24,154 bases of DNA from CAYXWM01 sp964468805 (GTDB lineage: Bacteria; Bacillota; Clostridia; Lachnospirales; WRBF01): contig CAYXWM010000046.1 of NCBI GenBank assembly GCA_964468805.1, positions 1-24,154 on the forward strand. Reading direction: 5' to 3'. Position numbers and translations under genes: made by a program. Shown here in pieces: positions 15,897-22,765 of the stretch. Within the stretch, counting starts at the first letter, position 1, and each line of letters begins with the position of its first letter. A model generated the notes under the pieces. That model did no database searches and was not told where the DNA came from. It was given only the letters and a program-made list of their open reading frames with translations.

Positions 15897-15960
15897 ATTT
15901 CTCTTTCAAAACTTATTTAACGAACTTCATTCCGTCTCGGTATATGAAAAATTCACTTTT

Positions 15961-16093
15961 TACTTAATTTCGAGTTAAGTAGTAACAAAAGCGTATTTTC
16001 ATAGTGGTGAGCGACCGATGTTTTTTTATAAAAACGCAGAGCTAACCGTTTACGAAGAATAGCTTTTGTAACTATTCCTTATAAAATTAAGTA
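15961..16093 (+). repeat. MITE-like repeat, copy A
   Basis: A 133-bp element with perfect 10-bp terminal inverted repeats TACTTAATTT/AAATTAAGTA and sub-terminal arms GTAACAAAAGC/GCTTTTGTAAC (one mismatch when folded). It has a core TGGTGAGCGA and no coding capacity. A related copy B lies in inverted orientation at 18138-18257, on the other side of glmS. The rest of the 15897-16145 gap is AT-rich, with a 14-bp palindrome TATAAAGCTTTATA at 16129-16142. Confidence 0.8.
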
Positions 16094-16145
16094 TAAACCG
16101 TTTCTTTTTCAAAGTCCTTTAGTCTTGATATAAAGCTTTATAATG

Positions 16146-16235
16146 ATTCCATTTTAAACAGAGGAGAAAAATAATTGATTATTTCCAACGGTTCAAGGAA
16201 AAACGAATATTTTTGTCCTTCATCTTATTTGGAAT
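16146..16235 (+). repeat. palindromic intergenic repeat, copy C2
   Basis: The second copy of the ATTCCA...TGGAAT palindrome, in direct orientation to C1 (13909-13999), differing at about eight positions and one indel. It lies 12 bp beyond the glmS stop and may act as its terminator. Confidence 0.85.
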
Positions 16236-16247
16236 TAGTATAGAAAA

Positions 16248-18080
16248 TTATTCAACTGTTACGGATTTTGCCAAGTTTCTCGGTTTGTCTACATCACAGC
16301 CGCGTAAGGCGGAAATATAGTAGGCAATAAGTTGCAATGGCACTACTCCCAATAAGGGCAGAAGTTGGTCTGCAATTTTAGGTATTTTAATAATGTAGTC
16401 GGATTCGTTTTCTATTTCGGCACTGCTTTCGTTATCCAAAGTAAGGGAGATTATTGTTGCTCCTCTTGCCTTAACTTCACGAATATTGCTTAACATTTTT
16501 TCCATAAGGCGTTCTTGGGTAGCTACGGCGAATACCGGGGTTCCATCTTCCACAAGTGAGATAGTGCCGTGTTTCAGCTCGCCGGCGGGATATGCTTCTG
16601 AGTGTATATAGGAGATTTCCTTGAGTTTTAAGGAACCCTCCATAGCCAGTGCATAATCAACACCTCTGCCTATAAAGAACAAATCCTTGGAATTTTGAAA
16701 TTTAGAGGCTATGTATTGATATTTATCATGAGTTTTTAAGATTTCTTCCAGATAATCCGGAACGGTATTCATTTGTTCCAGCAAAGCGGCGGTTTCTTCG
16801 GAAGTAAGCAGACCCCTTGTCTTTGCAATATGAATGATTAATAAGGTAAGCAAAGCCAATTGGGTAAGGTAAGCCTTGGTGGTTGCAACGGCAATTTCGG
16901 GCCCTGCCCAAGTGTACAGCACATAATCGGATTCACGGGCTATGGTGCTTCCCAAAACGTTTACCACAGAGAGAACTTTTACACCCTTTGATTTTGCTTC
17001 ACGCAAGGCCGCCAAAGAATCGGCTGTTTCGCCGGATTGGCTGATTATGATACAAAGGTCATCCTTGGATAAAATGGGGTTTCTGTAACGGAATTCGGAA
17101 GCCAAATCAATATCCGTGGGGATACGGGTCAGTTCTTCCATTAAATATTTACCCACAACACCCACATGGTTAGCAGAACCACAGGCTACAATGTGAATTT
17201 TGTTGATATTTTTAATAAAATCCTCATCAAGTCCGAGATTTTCAAAGTATGGCTCGCCGTTTTGTATTCTGGGATTAATGGTTTTTCTGAAAGCATCCGG
17301 CTGTTCTGTCATTTCCTTGAGCATAAAGTGCTCATAGCCGCCTTTTTCTGCGGCGTTTACGTCCCAGTTTACGGTGAAAACAGATTTGTCTATAAGTTCC
17401 TTATCCGGGTTGTATACTTGGACGCCGTTTGTGGTTAAAACAGCTATTTCTCCGTCCTCAACCAAATAATAATCCTTGGTATATTCCAAAACCGCAGGTA
17501 TATCGGAGGCAATGAAGTTTTCTCCGGAACCCAAGCCGATAATCAGCGGACTGTCTTTTCTCACGGCGTAAATGGTATCCGGCTCATCGGTGGAAAGTAT
17601 GCCCAGGGCGTAGGAGCCTTTCATTTTTTCCATGACCTTAATGAGGGTATCCAACATATCGCCTTTGTAGTAATACTCCACCAAGTGTACTATAACTTCC
17701 GTATCCGTATCGGAAAGAAATTTGTAGCCTTTATCGGTTAATTTTTCTTTGAGTTTAGCATAGTTTTCAATAATTCCGTTATGAACAACGGCAAAATTTC
17801 CGTCGTTGCTTAAATGAGGATGAGAGTTAACATCAGACGGCTCTCCGTGGGTTGCCCAACGGGTGTGACCGATACCGCATTGAAACATGGGCAGATTGGC
17901 GGTACTGATTTTTTCTTCAAGATTAACCAAACGTCCCTTTGTTTTAACTATATCTATATTTTTTTCGGACATAAGAGCCACACCGGCAGAGTCATACCCT
18001 CTGTATTCCAGCTTTTTCAGACCGTTTATCAAGACATCTGTGGCTTGGGAATTACCCACGTATCCAACTATTCCGCACAT
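16248..18080 (-). CDS. glmS: glutamine-fructose-6-phosphate aminotransferase
   Basis: GlmS makes glucosamine-6-phosphate from fructose-6-phosphate and glutamine, the first committed step to UDP-GlcNAc and so to peptidoglycan. The 610-residue length is standard. The class II glutaminase domain begins MCGIVGYVG, with Cys2 as the N-terminal nucleophile after Met removal, then LEYRGYDSAGVA, GHTRWATHG and HNGIIENY. Two SIS domains follow, with IVACGSANHVG, SQSGETADS, AVATTKAY, and GRGVDYALAMEGSLKLKE; the C-terminus is KPRNLAKSVTVE. ATG 18080 is required for Cys2 and has AGGAGG 4 nt upstream. The promoter is at 18349-18378, so the leader is about 260 nt. No glmS ribozyme is seen in that leader; it instead contains repeat copy B. 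Confidence 0.97.
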   Translation of the reverse strand: MCGIVGYVGNSQATDVLINGLKKLEYRGYDSAGVALMSEKNIDIVKTKGRLVNLEEKISTANLPMFQCGIGHTRWATHGEPSDVNSHPHLSNDGNFAVVHNGIIENYAKLKEKLTDKGYKFLSDTDTEVIVHLVEYYYKGDMLDTLIKVMEKMKGSYALGILSTDEPDTIYAVRKDSPLIIGLGSGENFIASDIPAVLEYTKDYYLVEDGEIAVLTTNGVQVYNPDKELIDKSVFTVNWDVNAAEKGGYEHFMLKEMTEQPDAFRKTINPRIQNGEPYFENLGLDEDFIKNINKIHIVACGSANHVGVVGKYLMEELTRIPTDIDLASEFRYRNPILSKDDLCIIISQSGETADSLAALREAKSKGVKVLSVVNVLGSTIARESDYVLYTWAGPEIAVATTKAYLTQLALLTLLIIHIAKTRGLLTSEETAALLEQMNTVPDYLEEILKTHDKYQYIASKFQNSKDLFFIGRGVDYALAMEGSLKLKEISYIHSEAYPAGELKHGTISLVEDGTPVFAVATQERLMEKMLSNIREVKARGATIISLTLDNESSAEIENESDYIIKIPKIADQLLPLLGVVPLQLIAYYISALRGCDVDKPRNLAKSVTVE

Positions 18081-18137
18081 AAGACCTCCTATTTGTGACA
18101 CCGTACTCCGGCGTAGTCATGGTTTATAGCGGTTTGA

Positions 18138-18257
18138 ACTTAATTGCATAAAAAACAGTAACAAAAGCTATTCACCGTAAACGATTCGCTCTTGCGTAAA
18201 ACCGCTCGCTCACCACTGCGAATATACAATTTTGTTATCGGTTAACGGCAATTAAGT
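18138..18257 (-). repeat. MITE-like repeat, copy B, in the glmS leader
   Basis: A 120-bp element with perfect 10-bp terminal inverted repeats ACTTAATTGC/GCAATTAAGT. Read on the minus strand, it aligns along its whole length with copy A (shared CAGTGGTGAGCGA/ATAGTGGTGAGCGA core, CGTTTACG, GAATAGCTTTTGT). It lies between the glmS promoter and start codon and would be transcribed as a hairpin. Confidence 0.8.
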
Positions 18258-18296
18258 ATACATTAATCGCTATATTAATGTTAAGGTGTCTGTTCA

Positions 18297-18332
18297 AAAC
18301 AAATCCCCGGAATTAAACGCAGGGATTGTTTC
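18297..18332. other. imperfect hairpin in the glmS leader
   Basis: CAAATCCC (about 18304-18307 core) and GGGATTG (about 18322-18328) pair with a bulge in the first part of the glmS transcript. It is terminator-like but weak on either strand. Confidence 0.3.
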
Positions 18333-18348
18333 TTTAAGTATAGTACAT

Positions 18349-18378
18349 ATTATACCTATTCCGGACTAATTGTGTAAA
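18349..18378 (-). promoter_or_regulatory. promoter of glmS
   Basis: On the minus strand TTTACA (18373-18378), an 18-bp spacer and a perfect TATAAT (18349-18354). The start site would be near 18342. Confidence 0.75.
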
Positions 18379-18647
18379 AAATTTCCGGAAAAACAACATT
18401 TGAAATTATGAATATCCGGGCTGTGGATGGTTGCCAAAATATTATTTATCTCAAACATGATAACAAAAAACAAGGGCAATTCCGAATGCAGTTCTGCCCC
18501 TAAAGAAGCAGGGTTTCCTATGCACTCAATAAAAGCCCGGAAGAAACTTTATACGAAAGTCTCCTCAAACAAAAGATAAAATTTTCCTATATTAATGTAA
18601 GTTGAACGAAACTAAAATTTCATCCAACTTCTGATAGTAATCGCACA

Positions 18648-18747
18648 TTTTTGCATGAAACTATGCAAAAACGTACTTATAACGTTAAATTCCTCCGGAA
18701 TTTAATTTGCTTCGCAAATTGTTCGACTTCGTCGAACTCACGTTATA
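18648..18747 (+). repeat. cloverleaf-like multi-hairpin element
   Basis: A leading hairpin TTTTTGCAT/ATGCAAAAA (18648-18656 with 18663-18671) is followed by a 70-bp unit. TATAACGT (18678-18685) pairs with ACGTTATA (18740-18747) and encloses three hairpins with 3-nt loops: TAAATTCC/GGAATTTA (18686-18704), ATTTGC/GCAAAT (18705-18719) and GTTCGAC/GTCGAAC (18721-18737). Almost every base is paired. It is not a tRNA: there is no anticodon-sized loop and no normal T or D arm. A partial relative is found at 21201-21256. Between 18379-18647 and 18748-18889 I see nothing else that I can support. Confidence 0.8.
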
Positions 18748-18889
18748 TTATTATACATGTTTTCCGACAAAAAGCAATGAGCGGATATTATAGTATTATT
18801 AAATTACTTTAGATTTTACTGAAAAAAGTTAAGACATAGAGCAAAAAATTACGAAAGAAAAGCTATTCATACCCTTTTGAAAAAATCTG

Positions 18890-20011
18890 TCACGCTATTT
18901 TAAACAATTGGTCAAACTTATTAAGCATTACAAAATTGCCTCTCACCTTTAATTTGCCCACCAAAAAAGCCTTTTGAGCCGTTAGTTTACCTTTGAGTAT
19001 ATCGCCCCAGATTCCGCAATCCGCCAATACAGTCAAGTCCGGAGTGGCATGGTTTCCTTCGGTGTAGGTACATTCCGTATTGTTTATACTTATATATGCG
19101 GAGATGGATTCGTCCCCGGAAATATTCAATTGAATAATTGCGTTTAATCCGCCTGAAAGCTGAGGTTGGAAATAATGGGGCAGACTTTGGGTCATTTGGC
19201 GTATGGTTTTTGTTCTGGGAGCCGAAGTTTTTTCCGGTGTTATTTCGTTGGAAAATAAAATATCGGCTTTTTTTGGTTCTATATTCATTTTGGAAGAAAA
19301 AAATTGAGTAAGCTCGTTTATATCTTCTTCTTGGCTATCGTTTATTTGGTCAAGAGAAAGTTTTTTGTAAATTTCGTTTACGGAAATCTTGGGTTTAACA
19401 TTGCCCATGAGCATTTCGGATTCTTCCAAGGTTAAAAATTCCGATGCTTCCGTAACCGGTTGGGGATTGGCACATTGGGGAATAAAGAATTTACGCTCTC
19501 TGTTTATGGTGCGGTAAAAGTCCTCCGCTTGGCGTTCGATAATTTCCCTTATTGTATCGTCGGTAAGAGCTTTATAGGCACGTTCGCTTTCCAGTCCTAT
19601 TCGAACGGAGTCATAGCCGCCAAAATGATTAAGTACAGCCGAATAGTTTTCTATGCTCCTACGGGCAAATGAATTTTCAGAAACCACTACTATCAAGCAG
19701 TTTTTATTTTCCAGAACATTTTCGTATCCCGGACCGGAAAGATGTTCCATAAAGGTTTGCATTATACCGGAGGGAGCAATAAGACCGCTTGCGTCAAAAA
19801 AAATCACACCTCTTGCGGTTTTAATATCCTCCGCAATTTCCGCCACGATAGAATTGGGCTCGTTTATATAGGGTTCAAGCCCTTTGCCTGACAATTCATG
19901 AGTTACTACCTCAACACCCAATTCCGTCAGGGTGTCCATAACAATTTTTATTATTTTGCTCAGTCCGTAATCTATTATTGAATTGGAAGCAGTTAATGCT
20001 GTTACTTTCAT
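18890..20011 (-). CDS. flavodoxin-like and SCP2 domain fusion protein
   Basis: A 373-residue cytosolic protein with two parts. Residues 1-180 resemble the NAD(P)H:FMN reductase/flavodoxin fold: MKVTALTASNSIIDYGLSKII... with a Ser/Asn-containing phosphate-binding-like start, then a GVIFFDASGLIAPSGIMQTFMEHL segment that is like the FMN-site loop. Residues 185-265 are an acidic, low-complexity linker. Residues 270-373 are an SCP2 (sterol carrier protein 2) lipid-binding domain, with GGLNAIIQLNISG, TPDLTVLADCGIWGDILKGKLTAQKAFLVGKLKVRGN and a terminal KFDQLF. SCP2 domains bind hydrophobic ligands; the partner fold suggests redox chemistry on a lipid-like substrate, which is inference. A GGTGGTG site lies before the ATG. 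It is a single gene without a clear terminator nearby. Confidence 0.8.
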   Translation of the reverse strand: MKVTALTASNSIIDYGLSKIIKIVMDTLTELGVEVVTHELSGKGLEPYINEPNSIVAEIAEDIKTARGVIFFDASGLIAPSGIMQTFMEHLSGPGYENVLENKNCLIVVVSENSFARRSIENYSAVLNHFGGYDSVRIGLESERAYKALTDDTIREIIERQAEDFYRTINRERKFFIPQCANPQPVTEASEFLTLEESEMLMGNVKPKISVNEIYKKLSLDQINDSQEEDINELTQFFSSKMNIEPKKADILFSNEITPEKTSAPRTKTIRQMTQSLPHYFQPQLSGGLNAIIQLNISGDESISAYISINNTECTYTEGNHATPDLTVLADCGIWGDILKGKLTAQKAFLVGKLKVRGNFVMLNKFDQLFKIA

Positions 20012-20399
20012 TAAGACACCACCATTATCAGAGTTATTGTAATTTTACCGGCGTTTCAAGGAGTATTGTATTTATTTGTACTTTTTTATAATCGGTTTTA
20101 TTGCTGTATTTCATCATAAATACACAAAAAATTCCATAAACTGATAAAATGTTTAAAAAAATACTAAGAAGTATTTATTATTTAAAAAAAACCGGTATAA
20201 TGGAATTGAATTATTTAAACGTGAACATTTTTTATAACTATCAAAAGTCCGATAAAATTTTCTTTCATCGAACTCACACTATTAAAGATAGCATAACAGT
20301 CTCCCAAAATCAACAGCATTAGTTAAAACGCTTAATAATATTTCCAAAGTTTAGCATAATATTAGAGAAGTATAAATTTTGCCGAAAGGAGCTTAGACG
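20012..20399. other. 388-bp AT-rich divergent intergenic region
   Basis: It separates the minus-strand SCP2 fusion from plus-strand yqeC. It contains TATAAT at 20196-20201 without a convincing -35 box, and ATCGAACTCACACTAT (about 20268-20283), a 13-of-16 match to the right end of the cloverleaf element at 18732-18747, possibly a decayed copy. No gene is seen. Confidence 0.4.
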
Positions 20400-21134
20400 G
20401 TGTCATTGATAAAAGCATTGGATTTGAACCTTAAACGAAAGGCTTTGATAGCCGTTGTGGGTTCGGGCGGAAAAACCACTCTTATGTACAAGCTGGCAGA
20501 AGAGCTTGCAAAAGAGGGCAAAAAGGTTTTGGTTACCACTTCCACAAAAATATTTATACCCAAAGAATACCCGGTTTTGATGACTAATAATCCCTCGGAA
20601 ATAAAAGAAGTTTTTGAGCGTGAAAATATCATCGTCACCGGGCAACCTTATAAACCGGATATGCTTGAATCGCCCAACCCGGCTTTTTTCGTTGAATTTA
20701 AAAAGATAGCCGATTTTGTTTTGGTTGAGGCGGACGGTTCCAGAAACAAGCCCTTGAAGGCTCACGCTCCCCATGAACCCGTAATACCCGAGGGCACTGA
20801 TTTGGTCATTGGAGTATTGGGATTTTCAGCATACGGCAAAGAAATCGGAAATGTTTGTCACAGACCCGAGCTTGCCGCAAGAACCTTGGGAGTAGACTTA
20901 GATTATAAATTGACCACCCGGGACATTGCGGAAATCTTTATGCATCCTCACGGAGTAACCAAAAAGATTCCCGGTAAAGACAGCTTTGTTGCTATAATCA
21001 ACCAAGCCGAAACCCACTTGCCAAAGGCCCTGGAATGTGCGGACTATTTATTAAGTTTGGGTGCAGAAAAGGTAGCTGTGACTGAATTACAAGCAGAGCA
21101 TCCCATAAAAGCAGTGCGTACCCCTTCCGGTTAA
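20400..21134 (+). CDS. yqeC: YqeC family selenium-dependent hydroxylase accessory protein
   Basis: A 244-residue P-loop protein of the YqeC family, found with selenium-dependent molybdenum hydroxylases (xanthine dehydrogenase-like purine or nicotinate hydroxylases) and thought to help mature their cofactor. The nucleotide-binding motif is AVVGSGGKTTLMYKLAEEL (Gly21-Thr27); the family block LVEADGSRNKPLKAHAPHEPVIP follows at about 108-130, then HRPELAARTLG. The start is GTG at 20400, with AAGGAG (20386-20391) 8 nt upstream; no ATG in frame is better placed. It lies ahead of a YgeW-like gene and a purine permease, which matches the purine-degradation context of the family. No molybdenum hydroxylase, selD or xdh gene is in the window. 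Confidence 0.9.
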   Translation: MSLIKALDLNLKRKALIAVVGSGGKTTLMYKLAEELAKEGKKVLVTTSTKIFIPKEYPVLMTNNPSEIKEVFERENIIVTGQPYKPDMLESPNPAFFVEFKKIADFVLVEADGSRNKPLKAHAPHEPVIPEGTDLVIGVLGFSAYGKEIGNVCHRPELAARTLGVDLDYKLTTRDIAEIFMHPHGVTKKIPGKDSFVAIINQAETHLPKALECADYLLSLGAEKVAVTELQAEHPIKAVRTPSG

Positions 21135-21150
21135 AAACTTATTTTAAGTC

Positions 21151-21180
21151 TTGACAGTATTAATTTTTTTTATATATTAT
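21151..21180 (+). promoter_or_regulatory. promoter of the YgeW-like gene
   Basis: TTGACA (21151-21156) with TATTAT (21175-21180, 18-bp spacer) or TATATT (21173-21178, 16-bp spacer), 16 bp after the yqeC stop. The YgeW-like gene can therefore be expressed separately from yqeC. Confidence 0.7.
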
Positions 21181-21200
21181 TGAAACGATTAAAGCCTTGA

Positions 21201-21256
21201 ACGTTTTGCAGAAAACCGGAAAAACGTACTTAATAACGTGAAAAAAACTAACGTTA
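21201..21256 (+). repeat. partial cloverleaf-repeat relative in the YgeW-like leader
   Basis: AAAAACGTACTTA-ATAACGT (21220-21239) matches 18667-18685 apart from one inserted A. It carries hairpins ACGTTTT/AAAACGT (21201-21207 with 21221-21227) and TAACGT/ACGTTA (21234-21239 with 21251-21256). The three-hairpin core is missing. Confidence 0.6.
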
Positions 21257-21297
21257 AATGCCATATCAAGTTTTCGACTTATGCGAAGGAGACTGAG

Positions 21298-22434
21298 ATG
21301 ATAGATTTATTGGGTCGGCTTGACCTATTGAAATATGACGGTATGTATAAGGGAGATTTTTTGTTGACTTGGGAAAAAACCGTAGATGAGTTGCAAGCTG
21401 TATTTACGGTGGCAGGCATTTTAAAAAATTTCCGTGAAAGAAATATTTCTTGCAAAGTTTTCGAAACGGGATTGGCAGTATCCTTATTTAAGGATTATTC
21501 GCCGGAAGAAGACTTTGCTTTTAATGCTGCCTGCAATATGCTTGGTCTGTGTGTTAAGGACTTAAATCCGGAAAAACTTCAAAACCCCGGTTTATTTATT
21601 AATGATCATGCAAATCTGCTGTTGCCGGACGTTGTGGGAATTAAGGCTTCACGGTTAATAGGCAAGGGGAATTCCTTGATACGAGAAATTTCATCGGGGT
21701 TTTCCAAATCAGCCGACGAAGGTATATTGCCACAGGGACCCTCTGTTTTAAATCTGGGATGCGAAATAGACCGGCCGGTTCAAGCCATGGCAGATATGCT
21801 TCATATCCTTAACAAATACGGAGGAACGGAAAATATCAAAGGCAAAAAAATCGCCGTCACTTGGGAATATTCCCCGGAGAGTTTTGTTCCGCTTTCTGCT
21901 GTACAAGGTACTTTGGGATTAATGTCACGCTTTGGAACTGATATACATTTCGCTCATCCCGAAGGTTACGAAATTATGCAAGAAATCGAAGCCATTGCGG
22001 ACAGAAACGCAAGAATATCCGGGGGTTCCTTTACCAAGTCAAATTCCCGTGAGGATGCCTTGCAAGAAGCGGATATTATTTATCCCATGTATTGGACTCC
22101 CTTCTCCGTTATGGAGCAATATACGCAACTTACCCATGATAATGACACGGAGGGCATTACTTCTCTAGAGAATACCTTAAAACAACAGAACGCCGAGCAT
22201 AACTCTTGGATTTACGGTAAGGATAATGTAGATTGGGACGAAATTCTTTTTATGCACGGATTGATGCAGGAATATGATAATGCCCCTGAATACGAATTGT
22301 ATCACAGAAACTTAACGAATATAAGAAAACAAGCCGGCTTAAAGCCGTATATAATGGCGGCTGTAATAATGCTGACCAAGTTTGACAATGTGGGCGAAGT
22401 TTTGAATACTATTAATGAAGCTAAGGGAAAATAG
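21298..22434 (+). CDS. YgeW-like transcarbamylase homologue, motifs lost
   Basis: A 378-residue homologue of the knotted aspartate/ornithine transcarbamylase superfamily, closest by eye to YgeW of the anaerobic purine-degradation cluster: shared are KGDFLLTWE, VFETGLAVSLF, AACNMLGL, GILPQGPSVLNL, KGKKIAVTWEYSP, GLMSRFGTDIHFAHPEGY, SGGSFTKSNSREDALQEADIIYP and the C-terminal KPYIMAAVIM. The carbamoyl-phosphate motif STRTR is SPEED (residues 68-72), the HPxQ motif is RPVQ (159-162), and HCLP is HGLM (320-323). Carbamoyl transfer by the usual mechanism therefore looks impossible. I start at ATG 21298, with AAGGAG (21286-21291) 6 nt before it; an in-frame GTG at 21238 lies in repeat DNA without a site. 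The reading frame is intact, so it is not a decaying pseudogene. Confidence 0.85.
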   Translation: MIDLLGRLDLLKYDGMYKGDFLLTWEKTVDELQAVFTVAGILKNFRERNISCKVFETGLAVSLFKDYSPEEDFAFNAACNMLGLCVKDLNPEKLQNPGLFINDHANLLLPDVVGIKASRLIGKGNSLIREISSGFSKSADEGILPQGPSVLNLGCEIDRPVQAMADMLHILNKYGGTENIKGKKIAVTWEYSPESFVPLSAVQGTLGLMSRFGTDIHFAHPEGYEIMQEIEAIADRNARISGGSFTKSNSREDALQEADIIYPMYWTPFSVMEQYTQLTHDNDTEGITSLENTLKQQNAEHNSWIYGKDNVDWDEILFMHGLMQEYDNAPEYELYHRNLTNIRKQAGLKPYIMAAVIMLTKFDNVGEVLNTINEAKGK

Positions 22435-22531
22435 GAATTTACGGTTGCTCTTGCGTTTTCTCAAAAACCCCTTGGAAAATATGCCTTTGTTCCTGCTTAA
22501 CCTGCATTTAAGAATAAGTATTTAATCATGA

Positions 22532-22560
22532 TTTACATTTCCCGCATTTTGTTGTATAAT
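22532..22560 (+). promoter_or_regulatory. promoter of the purine permease gene
   Basis: TTTACA (22532-22537), a 17-bp spacer and a perfect TATAAT (22555-22560). Transcription would start near 22567 and give a leader of about 200 nt. Confidence 0.85.
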
Positions 22561-22566
22561 TCAACC

Positions 22567-22765
22567 GCAAATATTATCGTGCCCCAAAATTTGATATTTT
22601 GAATATTTTATCGCAACAGAACGCGATAATTTATATAAGTAAACGAGGAAAGGTTTAATATAAATCAAATCTATCGGATAAAGGCGTACCTTTGGTTGCC
22701 TCTCGGCGGATTGGTTTTATTGACTTAACCTGCGTTTACCAAACAATATACAAAGGAGAATCGAG
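22567..22765 (+). other. long structured leader of the purine permease gene
   Basis: The leader contains the hairpins CAAAAT/ATTTTG (22585-22601) and TTATCGC/GCGATAA (22608-22614 with 22623-22629). ATTATCG near 22574 could compete for the second arm. The remainder holds CGAGG/CCTC- and TTGGT/ACCAA-type complementarities. I could not recognise a purine or other known riboswitch. Confidence 0.45.

Noticed and set aside
13909..16235. CRISPR array
   Set aside because: The repeated units are two palindromes 2.2 kb apart, not regularly spaced short repeats.
16248..18257. Composite transposon carrying glmS
   Set aside because: The bracketing elements carry no transposase and are only 120-133 bp, and glmS is a housekeeping gene with normal composition; noted only as an inverted pair.
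18081..18348. glmS ribozyme
   Set aside because: The conserved blocks I know from this ribozyme are not present on the minus strand of the leader.
18678..18747. tRNA gene
   Set aside because: The 70-bp cloverleaf shape and a GTTCGA string invite this call, but all loops are 3 nt and there is no anticodon loop or normal D or T arm.
22567..22765. Purine riboswitch before the permease gene
   Set aside because: The conserved three-way-junction core sequences of the guanine/adenine class could not be found.
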